A stretch of 64,000 bases of DNA, from NCBI RefSeq assembly GCF_003259895.1, contig NZ_QLME01000002.1, positions 59,489-123,488 on the forward strand. Direction: 5' to 3'. The notes beneath the pieces were generated by a model. That model had not been told where the DNA came from, did not search any database, and saw only the letters and a list, made by a program, of their open reading frames with translations. Below are positions 1-8,135 of this stretch, piece after piece (position 1 is the stretch's first letter; every line of letters starts with the position of its first letter). Position numbers and translations under genes: made by a program. Origin of the DNA: Halanaerobium saccharolyticum. Lineage in GTDB: Bacteria; Bacillota; Halanaerobiia; Halanaerobiales; Halanaerobiaceae.

Positions 1-1
1 A

Positions 2-796
2 GTTTCCACAATTATCAGGACTATGAATAGAGAACTCCATAACGGCCAGCAAGAATTTGAAAGAATTCCAGAAGCCGACTCTGCTTTATCTCAGTATTTA
101 CTTCTTTTTTCGATGTCAGGTGACCTTGATAAAATAATTGATTTTAGGGAAGAAAACGCTCTGATAACAGTCCGCATAAAAACTAACAGCACTGATCAAA
201 TCAGGGGAGTGTTAGATAAAATTGAAAATGAAGCCCAAAATTACGAAAAGAATACCTTTCCTCTGATAGGTGGATTTGGGGATCTGCTGTCTGAACTGGT
301 GAATGCTGTTGTCCGGGGTCAGGTGGTCAGTCTTTTTCTTTCAATAATTCTGGTTGCAGCTGTAGTTATGCTGTTATTTAAATCTTTTACAGCTGGTTTT
401 TATGCTGCAGTTCCGCTGGTAACAGCTTTAGTTTCATTGTTTTCGCTGATGGGCTTTTTAAATATTAAACTCGATATGATTACCACTATGCTTTCTTCGA
501 TAATGATCGGGGTCGGAGTTGATTATACAATTCACTTTCTCTGGCGCTACCGGGAGGAAAGAAGAAATCTAGATCAAGAAGAAGCACTTCTCGAAACTCT
601 TACAACTTCAGGCCGGGGAATCACTTTTAACGCTCTTTCGGTAATAGTTGGATTTTCGGTACTTTTTGTTTCTGGATTTTTACCGGTTAAATTCTTTGCT
701 TTTCTAGTAACAGTATCTATTGCTACCTGTTTAATTGGGGCTTTGCTGATACTTCCAGCTTTAGTTCTAGTTTTTGAGCCTGAATTTTTGGAATAA
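2..796 (+). CDS. RND/MMPL-family transporter, C-terminal part (5' end outside window)
   Basis: The reading frame is open to the window edge, so the first ATG at 23 is internal and the gene starts upstream. What remains is about 265 residues: a soluble stretch of roughly 95 residues, then a bundle of about five hydrophobic segments. The glycine-rich run IMIGVGVDYTIHFLWRYREE is the GxxxDY motif of the fourth helix of RND/MMPL proteins (proton relay Asp). The soluble part would be the end of the second periplasmic loop. The family exports lipids, drugs or other hydrophobic compounds by proton antiport; the substrate cannot be told here. RND proteins are commonest in cells with two membranes. Confidence 0.8.
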   Translation, partial: VSTIIRTMNRELHNGQQEFERIPEADSALSQYLLLFSMSGDLDKIIDFREENALITVRIKTNSTDQIRGVLDKIENEAQNYEKNTFPLIGGFGDLLSELVNAVVRGQVVSLFLSIILVAAVVMLLFKSFTAGFYAAVPLVTALVSLFSLMGFLNIKLDMITTMLSSIMIGVGVDYTIHFLWRYREERRNLDQEEALLETLTTSGRGITFNALSVIVGFSVLFVSGFLPVKFFAFLVTVSIATCLIGALLILPALVLVFEPEFLE

Positions 797-802
797 ATTC
801 AC

Positions 803-843
803 AGGTACCAGGTACCTAAAACGATTTCTGGTACCTGGTACCT
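803..843. repeat. GGTACC-rich perfect 14-bp inverted repeat
   Basis: AGGTACCAGGTACC (803-816) is followed after 13 bases by its exact reverse complement GGTACCTGGTACCT (830-843). Each arm also contains two copies of the palindrome GGTACC, and both halves end in CTAAAA, so the element is a direct and an inverted repeat at once. It sits 7 bases after the RND gene stop and ahead of the LysR gene. It could act as a hairpin terminator or be a REP-type dispersed repeat. There is only one full copy in this window. Confidence 0.65.
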
Positions 844-867
844 AAAAACAAAAAAAGGAATGATAAA

Positions 868-1758
868 ATGAAAATAGAGAGAATTAAAATTTTTATAACT
901 TTAGTTGATTTGGAAAGTTACTCACTAACAGCCGAAAAGTTTGAATTGAGCCAACCAGCAGTAAGTATGCAGATTAAGTCCCTTGAAGAATTTTTTGACA
1001 CAGAATTATTTTATAAGGAAAATAGTCAGATAAAACTTAGTCCTGCTGGGAAAATTGTATATCAGGAAGGCAAAAAGATTGTTAAAAGATGGGAGTATTT
1101 AAAACAGAGGGTTGAAGGCAAAAAAAATATACAGACAAAGAATCTAAAAATAGCTTCCAGCACTATTCCTTCTGTATATTTATTACCAGATATAATTTCA
1201 GCCTTAAATAATAATATTGAAGTTTTAAAAACAGAAGTTTCAGTTGGTGACAGCAGATCGATGATTAATTTATTGGAAAATAGTGAGGTTGATTTGATAG
1301 TAGTTGGATATAAACCTCAAAATAATAAATTTAAATCAGTTGAGCTTTGTAGTGACAATTTGAGTTTGATAGCACCATTAAATCATTCTTTAAATAATAA
1401 AGAAAAAATATTTTTAGCTGATCTTCAAAATCAAAACTTTTTGCTAAGGGAGGAAGGATCTGGAACTAGAAAGGCTACCATTTCAGCATTTAAAGAAGCT
1501 GATTTAAAATTAGATGATTTTAATGTTATAAGTCAGCTGGGAAGTACCGAGGCAATAATTTCTGGTGTTGAATCCGGACTGGGAATTTCTTTTATTTCAG
1601 AAATAGCAGCTAAAAAAGCTGCTATTTGTAGAGGAGTTACTGAAATAAAAGTTGCAGACGCTGCATATGAGCGTAAATTTTATTTATCCTATAATAAAAA
1701 CCGTCATGATGATTTTTTAATAAATTCTTTTATTGAAGCTGCTAAAAATATTTTATAA
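868..1758 (+). CDS. LysR-family transcriptional regulator, probably selenium-metabolism associated
   Basis: A 296-residue protein of usual LysR length. Residues 1-60 form the winged helix-turn-helix (FELSQPAVSMQIKSLEE, then LSPAGKIVYQEG), and residues 90-296 form the periplasmic-binding-like effector domain. ATG is preceded by AAAAAGGA. It converges with a cysteine desulfurase gene and opens a run of selenium/sulfur genes (yedF, DUF3343, selD remnant), which is the setting of the LysR proteins annotated as selenium-metabolism associated. Likely ligands are a sulfur or selenium metabolite, as in CysB-type relatives, but this is inferred. It is a candidate for binding the AATCATGATT palindromes at 3080 and 12593. 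Confidence 0.8.
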   Translation: MKIERIKIFITLVDLESYSLTAEKFELSQPAVSMQIKSLEEFFDTELFYKENSQIKLSPAGKIVYQEGKKIVKRWEYLKQRVEGKKNIQTKNLKIASSTIPSVYLLPDIISALNNNIEVLKTEVSVGDSRSMINLLENSEVDLIVVGYKPQNNKFKSVELCSDNLSLIAPLNHSLNNKEKIFLADLQNQNFLLREEGSGTRKATISAFKEADLKLDDFNVISQLGSTEAIISGVESGLGISFISEIAAKKAAICRGVTEIKVADAAYERKFYLSYNKNRHDDFLINSFIEAAKNIL

Positions 1759-1767
1759 AATATTTTT
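1744..1767. terminator. 24-bp AT-only palindrome at convergent stops
   Basis: A perfect 24-bp palindrome made only of A and T covers the stop codons of both the LysR gene (1756-1758) and the cysteine desulfurase (1753-1755, minus), which overlap by 6 bp. It could serve as a weak bidirectional terminator. With no G or C the hairpin would be unstable, so the call is tentative. Confidence 0.3.
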
Positions 1768-2901
1768 TAGAACATCTAAAGTAAATTCTATTTCCGGAAG
1801 AGTATTAAAATAGCCAATGCTGAAGCGCAGACTTCCTTCTGGATAGGTACCTAATGTTTTATGAGCAAAAGGTGCACAGTGTAGCCCGGATCTTGTCATA
1901 ATATTATATTTATCATCTAATTCAAAACTTAATTGACCTAAATCTTTTGCGCCGCCTGTTATAGAAAATGTTGGTATTTGTTCTCTAAGGTTACCAGGGC
2001 CAATTATTTTTATTTCAGCTATTTTATTTAGACCTTCTAAAAAGACTTTCCCTAACTGATGTTCATGTTCTCTTATTTTTTTAATACCTATTTTTTTAAT
2101 AAACTCTATGCCTGCTTTTAGACCGCTTATTCCCATAGTATTCATTGTTCCACTTTCAAATTTATCTGGTAGAAAGTCTGGCTGTTCTTCTTGATCAGAC
2201 TTGCTGCCAGTTCCCCCTTCAATTAAGGGTTCCATCTCTGCAGCCATTTTTTTGCTCACTGCAAAACCACCAGTGCCGGTAGGTCCCATTAGTGCCTTAT
2301 GACCCGTAAATGCCAGAAAATCTACTTTTAATCTTTTAAAGTTAATATCATAAATTCCGGCAGTCTGGGCAGTGTCGATCATAAAATAAATATTATTTTT
2401 ACTTGCAACTTCTCCGACTTCCTTAACAGGCATAAGGGCACCGCTTACATTTGAAGCATGTGTTAAGATGATTAGTTTAGTATTTTTATTAATAGCTGCT
2501 TCAACTTTTTCTGGATCTAACCTTCCTTTTTCATCACATTTTATGTAATCAACATTAATAATTCCTTTTTTTTCAAGGCTATTTAAAGGTCTTAAAACAG
2601 AATTATGTTCCATAGTTGAAGTTATGACATGATCTCTTTTTTTTAAAATACCTTTAATTCCAATATTTAAGGCATAGGTTATATTGTGTGTAAAGATAAT
2701 TTGTTTTAAATCATCAATATTAAAAAGGTCAGCTATTGTCTTTCGTGCTTCAATAATCAACCGTCCTGCTTGAAGAGAGTCCTCATAACCACCGCGCCCA
2801 GGGCTGCAGCCAATATTTTCATAATAGTTTAGTATTGCTTTTTTAACTGTCTCCGGTTTATTTCTGCTTGTAGCTGCATTATCAAGATATATTTTTCCCA
2901 T
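1753..2901 (-). CDS. Class V aminotransferase-fold cysteine desulfurase / selenocysteine lyase-like
   Basis: A 382-residue PLP enzyme beginning YLDNAATSRNKPE, the N-terminal signature of NifS/CsdB-type enzymes. The motif TGHKALMGPTGTGG (about residue 193) carries the PLP lysine, and SGLHCAPFAHKTLGT near the C terminus carries the active-site cysteine. The start at 2901 was chosen over longer in-frame starts because AAAGGAGGG stands 10 bases before it. The family removes S from cysteine or Se from selenocysteine to a persulfide/perselenide. It resembles the group found beside selenium genes (EF2568-like). The context (yedF, DUF3343, selD remnant, selenoproteins) suggests a role in Se delivery; the actual substrate is not visible. 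Confidence 0.85.
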   Translation of the reverse strand: MGKIYLDNAATSRNKPETVKKAILNYYENIGCSPGRGGYEDSLQAGRLIIEARKTIADLFNIDDLKQIIFTHNITYALNIGIKGILKKRDHVITSTMEHNSVLRPLNSLEKKGIINVDYIKCDEKGRLDPEKVEAAINKNTKLIILTHASNVSGALMPVKEVGEVASKNNIYFMIDTAQTAGIYDINFKRLKVDFLAFTGHKALMGPTGTGGFAVSKKMAAEMEPLIEGGTGSKSDQEEQPDFLPDKFESGTMNTMGISGLKAGIEFIKKIGIKKIREHEHQLGKVFLEGLNKIAEIKIIGPGNLREQIPTFSITGGAKDLGQLSFELDDKYNIMTRSGLHCAPFAHKTLGTYPEGSLRFSIGYFNTLPEIEFTLDVLKNIL

Positions 2902-3250
2902 AAATATGTTCCCTCCTTTTGTTATATTAGCTTCAAATTTAAATTGTGATACGAAATTTATTGATTTCATTATAGACTTAATTAAATGATTAATCAAGAA
3001 ATATAATAAAAAATTATAAATATTATAAAAATGCTTTATATATAAAATAATTTGTGCTATAATAATTGTGAAATAAAGAATAATCATGATTATATTTTGA
3101 CTCAGACTATAATGATCTATATTAATAGATTGGATATTTAATTAGTTTCTGGGTGAATTTAAATTATAATCAAAAATATTTAAGTAAAATAGATTTAAAT
3201 TTTATAAATTGAAATGATTATAATATTAGAATTGAAATTTGGAGGTAAAA
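2902..3250. other. 349-bp divergent intergenic region
   Basis: AT-rich space between the cysteine desulfurase (minus) and the ECF S component (plus). It holds a 14-bp palindrome at 3080-3093 (listed separately) and presumably both promoters. A poor -10 (TATTAT) on the minus strand lies about 17 bases downstream of a hexamer inside the palindrome. I see no gene or RNA element here. Confidence 0.5.
3080..3093. promoter_or_regulatory. Candidate operator palindrome ATAATCATGATTAT
   Basis: A perfect 14-bp palindrome about 180 bases upstream of the cysteine desulfurase start and about 160 upstream of the ECF gene. Its core AATCATGATT is the same as the two half-elements over the grdA promoter (12593-12625). 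In these AT-rich intergenic regions I saw no other copies. It would overlap the -35 of the minus-strand promoter. Confidence 0.45.
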
Positions 3251-3832
3251 ATGAATAATAAATCGTTAGCACTTACTATGGCCGCTTTAGGAATTGTAGT
3301 TAATCTTGTTTTAGGTACAACAGTAGCAATGCTCAAAATCCCTTTGCTTTTTCTTGATACAGTAGGAACTATTTTTGTAGCAGCAGTACTGGGACCTGTT
3401 TATGGAGCAATGGCCGGAGGATTAACTAATTTGATTCAGGGCATGATCACAAATCCAGCTAATATCCCCTTTGCTCTAGTTAATATTGTAATTGGAATTG
3501 TAGTTGGACTTATTGCTAGACGTTATGGTTTTGATTATTGGATTGCCTTGCTAACTGGATTGATCCTGGCTATTGTAGCACCCTTAATTGGAACTCCAAT
3601 TGTAGTCTGGTTATTTGGGGGAGTAACCGGAGGTGGAATTGACTTTGTTTTTGCCTGGTTGTTGAATTCTACTCAGAATATTTTTGAAGCTGCTTTTATT
3701 TCCCGAATCACCGGGAATCTGGTAGATAAAGTTGCCAGTTGTTTATTTGTAGCTTTTGTAATCAGGCGTTTATCAGCTAAGATTAGGAGCCGTTTCGGGG
3801 CTCCAAAAAAAGTTTATGCGGGTGACAATTAA
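3251..3832 (+). CDS. ECF transporter S component (CD3073-like)
   Basis: A 193-residue, very hydrophobic protein with about six membrane segments. It has the small-residue-rich first helix (LALTMAALGIVVNLVLG) and the GPVYGAMAGGLTNLIQG loop typical of S components, the substrate-binding subunits of energy-coupling-factor importers. ATG 3251 follows GGAGGTAAAA directly; an upstream TTG lies inside that ribosome-binding site and is rejected. The next gene, a TudS-like desulfidase, starts in the stop codon (TAATG), as in the CD3073-CD3072 pair of clostridia. This suggests import of a sulfur- or selenium-bearing small molecule that the partner then desulfurates. The A/A'/T energizing module is not in the window. 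Confidence 0.8.
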   Translation: MNNKSLALTMAALGIVVNLVLGTTVAMLKIPLLFLDTVGTIFVAAVLGPVYGAMAGGLTNLIQGMITNPANIPFALVNIVIGIVVGLIARRYGFDYWIALLTGLILAIVAPLIGTPIVVWLFGGVTGGGIDFVFAWLLNSTQNIFEAAFISRITGNLVDKVASCLFVAFVIRRLSAKIRSRFGAPKKVYAGDN

Positions 3833-4371
3833 TGGAAAGAAGCAAAAAACTTGTTTTGGTTGCACATTGTCTTCTAAACAGCAATTCTAAAGTAGCTGGT
3901 CTTGTTAAAAAACAGGAAGAAATCCAGAAAATATTATCTTTATTGTTAGAGAAAAAATTCGGAATTATTCAGCTCCCCTGTCCTGAATTGACTTTATATG
4001 GAATTAAGCGTTGGGGACATGTAAAAGAACAGTTTGATACCCCCTATTATAGGAGACACTGTCGAGAAATTTTTCAGCCATATTTAGATCAGATAATTGA
4101 TTATCGGGCAGTTGGTTATGAAATTAAAGCTTTAATTGGTATTGACGGCAGTCCGAGCTGTGGGGTTAATAAAACCTGCTCTGCCTGCTGGCAAGGTGAG
4201 GTAGCTGATCTTAAACCGGATGAACTGATGAGTTTGAAAATAATTAATGAAGCTGGGATATTTATTGAAGTAATAAAAAAAATCTTGAAAGCAAAAGAGA
4301 TTGAAATTCCATTAATTGCAGTTGATGAAGAAAATCCGTTTTTAGCCAGAGAAAAAATTGAACAGTTGTAA
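3832..4371 (+). CDS. TudS-related putative desulfidase (CD3072-like)
   Basis: 179 residues, related to DUF523/TudS thiouracil desulfidases. Three cysteines expected to hold a [4Fe-4S] cluster are Cys13 (AHCLLN), Cys50 (LPCPEL) and Cys110 (GSPSCGV), and an extra CSAC follows at 116-119. Known TudS removes sulfur from 2-thiouracil using an open iron site that binds HS-. The gene is translationally coupled to the ECF S component, so the pair probably takes up and desulfurates a thio-compound. In this selenium-linked locus a seleno-analogue is possible. The family call is good; the substrate is unknown. Confidence 0.75.
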   Translation: MERSKKLVLVAHCLLNSNSKVAGLVKKQEEIQKILSLLLEKKFGIIQLPCPELTLYGIKRWGHVKEQFDTPYYRRHCREIFQPYLDQIIDYRAVGYEIKALIGIDGSPSCGVNKTCSACWQGEVADLKPDELMSLKIINEAGIFIEVIKKILKAKEIEIPLIAVDEENPFLAREKIEQL

Positions 4372-4462
4372 TGAAGGATAAGGAAAAATAGAAATTTAAG
4401 ATTATGTTTATAAACAAAAATTATTTTAAATAAACAATTTAAATATTAAGGAGAGATTATTA

Positions 4463-4924
4463 ATGAATAACAAACAACAGGAATTAGTTAATGAGGCAAG
4501 AGAACGGGCTGAAGGCTATTTTCGTAGAGGAGAATTCTATTGTTCTGAAGCGGTTTTGACAGCAATTAATGAATTATTAGGTGAAGAGGTGGATCCAGAA
4601 ATTGTTAAATTAGCTTCTGGTTTCCCAATTGGAATTGGTAAATCAAAATGTTTATGTGGGGCAGTCAGTGGTGGAGTTATGGCTCTTGGTTTAAAATATG
4701 GTAGAACTGAGCCAGGAGCAGAAATGCCAGAAAAGTGTTTTCCTGCAAATGCAGCTTTACATGATTACATAAAAGAAACTTATGGTTCAACTTGCTGTCG
4801 AGTCCTGACTAAAGATTTTGATGATTTTGGCAGCCCAGAAAGAGCAGCTCACTGTATTCAAATTTCCGGTGAAGTTGCAGCCTGGGTAATGCAGAGATTT
4901 ATTGAAGATGGAATAGTTGAATAA
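4463..4924 (+). CDS. C_GCAxxG_C_C family protein (first copy)
   Basis: A 153-residue soluble protein with the signature cysteine pattern: YCSEAVL near residue 27, KCLCGAVSGGVMALG near 59-73, CF near 95, and TCCRVLTKDF followed by HC later. The cysteines probably bind a metal or cluster; the biochemical role is not known. ATG follows AAGGAGAG. It lies just ahead of the TDT transporter gene, and a second, roughly 30% longer copy lies at 11001. Families of this kind are often found beside redox or transport genes. Here the two copies bracket the selenium/sulfur island. Confidence 0.8.
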   Translation: MNNKQQELVNEARERAEGYFRRGEFYCSEAVLTAINELLGEEVDPEIVKLASGFPIGIGKSKCLCGAVSGGVMALGLKYGRTEPGAEMPEKCFPANAALHDYIKETYGSTCCRVLTKDFDDFGSPERAAHCIQISGEVAAWVMQRFIEDGIVE

Positions 4925-4962
4925 TTTTAAAACAAATAGAATTTTAGAAGGAGAATCTTATT

Positions 4963-5919
4963 ATGCAGAGTTTAATTAAAAAAACTCCTATTCCGATTGC
5001 CGGCCTGATGCTTGGACTGGCGGGATTAGGTAATTTAGTAGCAGATTATAATATCTATTACCGGTATCTGGCGGGAATTTTATCAGTTTTAACTGCATTA
5101 TTTTTAATTGGACGTTTCTTAATAGCCAGGGATAGTCTTGGACCTGATTTAAGAAATCCAGTTATAGCAAGTGTTACTCCTACTTTTTTCATGGCTTTAA
5201 TGATTCTTGCTACTTATTTATTAAGTATAACTCCAAATTTGGCTTCTTCTATCTGGTATTCCGCTATTATCCTACATACAGTTTGGGTTATCTGGTTTAC
5301 AATTCGTTTTATCTTTAATTTTAAAATTCAACAGGTGTTTGCCAGTTATTTTATTGTTTATGTAGGATTAGTGGTTGCCAGTGTAACTGCACCTGCTTTC
5401 AATAATTTGAAATTGGGTCAGGGGATTTTTTATTTTGGTTTTGCTGCTTATCTGGTACTTTTACCAGTAGTTATTTATCGTGTTTTCTGGGTTAAAGGAA
5501 TAAAAGATCCTGCTCTGCCAACCATTGCTATTTTTACAGCTCCAGCTGGACTCTGTCTGGCAGGTTATCTGAGCTCATTTCCTGAAAAAAATATTCTTAT
5601 GCCTGGTTTACTTACTATCTTGACCTTAATTATGTTAATCGGGGTAACAATTTATTTGCCGAAAATGCTTAAAGTTGGGTTTTACCCTAGTTTTTCAGCT
5701 TTTACTTTTCCCTATGTTATAAGTGCAATCGGTCTAAAAATGGCCGTGAAATTTTGGGGCACTAATCCAGCATTGAACTGGCTTAAATATCCAGCAAGAT
5801 TAACTGAACTGCTGGCAATTGTTATAGTTTTATTTGTTTTTATTAAATACAGCAGCTTTTTTTATCAAAACTATAAGAATGGGAATATGACTGTTGAAGT
5901 AGAACAAAAAAGCTGTTAG
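4963..5919 (+). CDS. TDT-family transporter (TehA/SLAC1-type)
   Basis: 318 residues with about ten hydrophobic segments, beginning with the conserved PIPIAGLMLGLAGLGNL stretch of tellurite-resistance/dicarboxylate transporters. The fold is a five-hairpin anion channel or exporter; known members handle malate, sulfite, tellurite-related stress and chloride. ATG follows AGAAGGAGAA, 38 bases after the C_GCAxxG_C_C gene, so the two are probably co-transcribed. In this neighbourhood an oxyanion such as sulfite or selenite is a reasonable but unproven substrate. The C-terminal tail after residue 300 is hydrophilic. Confidence 0.8.
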   Translation: MQSLIKKTPIPIAGLMLGLAGLGNLVADYNIYYRYLAGILSVLTALFLIGRFLIARDSLGPDLRNPVIASVTPTFFMALMILATYLLSITPNLASSIWYSAIILHTVWVIWFTIRFIFNFKIQQVFASYFIVYVGLVVASVTAPAFNNLKLGQGIFYFGFAAYLVLLPVVIYRVFWVKGIKDPALPTIAIFTAPAGLCLAGYLSSFPEKNILMPGLLTILTLIMLIGVTIYLPKMLKVGFYPSFSAFTFPYVISAIGLKMAVKFWGTNPALNWLKYPARLTELLAIVIVLFVFIKYSSFFYQNYKNGNMTVEVEQKSC

Positions 5920-6058
5920 TAATAAAAAAATAATTTTACTGAGAAAAATAATTTTTGCAGAGTATAGAAAAAAGTTTTCGATTCTTTAAATGAAAAACTA
6001 AAAGGGTATGTTTCAATTGCTAGTATAACATAAAATGACTTAGAAGGGGTTTGACTTA

Positions 6059-6874
6059 ATGGTAAATAATATAGATTATTCAGAGCTTACAGCACGAGTA
6101 AATTCTGTTTTAGAAGTTAAACGAAAAATAGTTGGAGTGAAATTTATTTATAACGAAAATGAATTTGATAAAGCTGCTGCTACTCATTCTAAGAAAAAAA
6201 TGTCCTACTGCCGAATGGTAAAAGAAGCATCAAATGGAAAGGATATTAAGTCTAATTTTGATAATTTTGGTTGTTTTGCAGGAGCTAGAGCTTTAGGAAT
6301 AGTAGATATAGATGAGGGATATAAATCAGGAGCATATTATGATGGTTGTGGTTTGTATCAGGATTTAGCTACTGCTAAAGAAGCTACAGATAAAATAACA
6401 ATCTGTAATCATAGTGTTTATGGTGTTCAAGTTAAACCTTTAGAAGCATTTAGTTTAAAACCCGAGATTGTAATAATTATTACTAATCCATTTAATGCAA
6501 TGAGATTAGTTCAAGGTTATACTTACAATTGTGGCCCCTATTCAGCTTTTAAAATGATGGGTAATCAGGCAATTTGTTCTGAATGTACTGCTTATCCTTA
6601 CGAAACTGATAACATTAGTTTTTCACTTCTTTGTGCAGGAGCCAGAAAAAGTGGTTTTGATCAGAATGAAGTAGGAATTGGTATTACTTTAAATATATTT
6701 AGACAGATGGTAGCAGGTCTCTGTTCAACAGTTACTCCGGTGGAGAATAATCAGAACAAGAAACTGATTGAAAAGAAACTAAAAACTAATAAGATTACTG
6801 ATGTGGGTGTAACTTATAATAATAATTATGGTGATAAATTACGCAGATATGATTTAGATTTATTTTTGAAATGA
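6059..6874 (+). CDS. DUF169 domain protein
   Basis: 271 residues. The DUF169 family has unknown function. Conserved features seen are YCRMVKEA near 50, the cysteine-bearing FGCFAGARALG near 77, a central IIITNPFNAMRLVQGYTY, and AICSECTAYPYET with paired cysteines, all of which suggest metal or cluster binding. ATG follows AGAAGGGG. It lies 97 bases ahead of the double-cubane-cluster reductase pair, so a shared role in low-potential redox chemistry is possible. No signal peptide or membrane segment. Confidence 0.75.
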   Translation: MVNNIDYSELTARVNSVLEVKRKIVGVKFIYNENEFDKAAATHSKKKMSYCRMVKEASNGKDIKSNFDNFGCFAGARALGIVDIDEGYKSGAYYDGCGLYQDLATAKEATDKITICNHSVYGVQVKPLEAFSLKPEIVIIITNPFNAMRLVQGYTYNCGPYSAFKMMGNQAICSECTAYPYETDNISFSLLCAGARKSGFDQNEVGIGITLNIFRQMVAGLCSTVTPVENNQNKKLIEKKLKTNKITDVGVTYNNNYGDKLRRYDLDLFLK

Positions 6875-6971
6875 TTAAGTCATATTTAACTAGCTCGTTT
6901 ATTTTTTTAGATTTTAGACTGTTAAGCTCAGAATATTGCTTTTAAAGGTAAAAAAATTGGAGGGAATAATT

Positions 6972-8123
6972 ATGCAGAGTATAGAAAAAATATTCAACGA
7001 TCTAGATGGAGAGTTAAAAGGACACGGTCCAGTTGCAATGAAAAATCTGGTAGAAAAAGAAGGTAAAAATGTTGTAGGTACCTATTGTGTTTTTACTCCA
7101 TATGAGGTGATAAGTGCTGCTGATGCAGTGCCGGTAACTCTTTGTAGCACCAGCAATGACACTATTGATGAGGCAGAAAAAGATTTACCCAGAAATTTAT
7201 GTCCTCTGATCAAATCAAGCTATGGTTTTGCAATTACTGATAAATGTCCCTATTTTCATTTTGCAGATATTATTGTTGGTGAAACAACTTGTGATGGCAA
7301 GAAAAAAATGTATGAATACTTAGACGAAGTTACTCCTGTTCATGTTATGCAGCTGCCTCAATCATCTCATCGAGAAGCTGATTTTGATTTTTGGAAAAAT
7401 GAAGTAGTATTATTAAAGGAAAGATTAGAAGAAAAATTTGGGACAGAAATTACTGAAGAGCGTTTAGAAAAAGAAATAAAAATCAAAAATGAGGAAAGAA
7501 ATACCTTAAAAGAATTTTATGAACTGGCAAAATTGAATCCTGCTCCGATTTATGGAACTGAAATTTTTAAAGTTTTAAATAGATCTAACTATACCTTTGA
7601 TAAAGAAATTGCAAATAAGAGGACAAAAGCAATTACTGAAAAAGTTTTAGCTAAGTATAATCAGGGAGAAAAAAGAATCAGCGAAAATGCACCGAGAATT
7701 TTAGTTACTGGCTGCCCAATGGGTGCTGCTACACTAAAAGTTATTGAAGCAATTGAAAATAATGGCGGTTCAGTAGTTTGTTTGGAAAACTGTACTGGCT
7801 TAAAACCTAATGAAGAGAATGTAGATCAGGACAAAAATCCAATCGATGCAATTGCAGAAAAATATTTAAATACTCCTTGTTCCTGTATGAGTCCTAATGA
7901 TAACCGGGTGGAGCTAATAAAAAGATTGGTAGAAGAGTACCAGGTTGATGGAGTTGTAGACATGATTTTGCAGGCCTGCCATACTTATAATGTTGAGACA
8001 AAAAGAATTAAAGACGAGCTGAAAGAATGTAATACTCCTTATATCAATATTGAAACTGATTATTCGGAATCAGATAAGGGTCAATTGGGAACTCGCTTAA
8101 CTGCCTTTTTAGAAATGCTGTAA
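6972..8123 (+). CDS. Double-cubane-cluster ATP-dependent reductase (2-hydroxyacyl-CoA dehydratase D-like, YjiM type)
   Basis: 383 residues. Cysteines expected to carry the double-cubane cluster occur in LCPLIKSSYGF, KCPYFHFAD, ETTCDGKKKM and the C-terminal half (TGCPMGAATL, LENCTGLK, PCSCMSPND, QACHTYN). This is the single-subunit DCCP family, which receives very low-potential electrons from an ATP-driven activator and reduces small molecules; acetylene is reduced in vitro, the natural substrate is unknown. The start at 6972 follows GGAGGGAATAATT; a longer in-frame start at 6936 has no ribosome-binding site. The activase gene follows 12 bases later. Confidence 0.85.
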   Translation: MQSIEKIFNDLDGELKGHGPVAMKNLVEKEGKNVVGTYCVFTPYEVISAADAVPVTLCSTSNDTIDEAEKDLPRNLCPLIKSSYGFAITDKCPYFHFADIIVGETTCDGKKKMYEYLDEVTPVHVMQLPQSSHREADFDFWKNEVVLLKERLEEKFGTEITEERLEKEIKIKNEERNTLKEFYELAKLNPAPIYGTEIFKVLNRSNYTFDKEIANKRTKAITEKVLAKYNQGEKRISENAPRILVTGCPMGAATLKVIEAIENNGGSVVCLENCTGLKPNEENVDQDKNPIDAIAEKYLNTPCSCMSPNDNRVELIKRLVEEYQVDGVVDMILQACHTYNVETKRIKDELKECNTPYINIETDYSESDKGQLGTRLTAFLEML

Positions 8124-8135
8124 AGGAGCTACAAA

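Noticed and set aside
1753..3087. A long N-terminal extension of the cysteine desulfurase (start at 3087)
   Set aside because: The extra 62 residues are AT-driven hydrophobic sequence without homology; a strong ribosome-binding site precedes the start at 2901.
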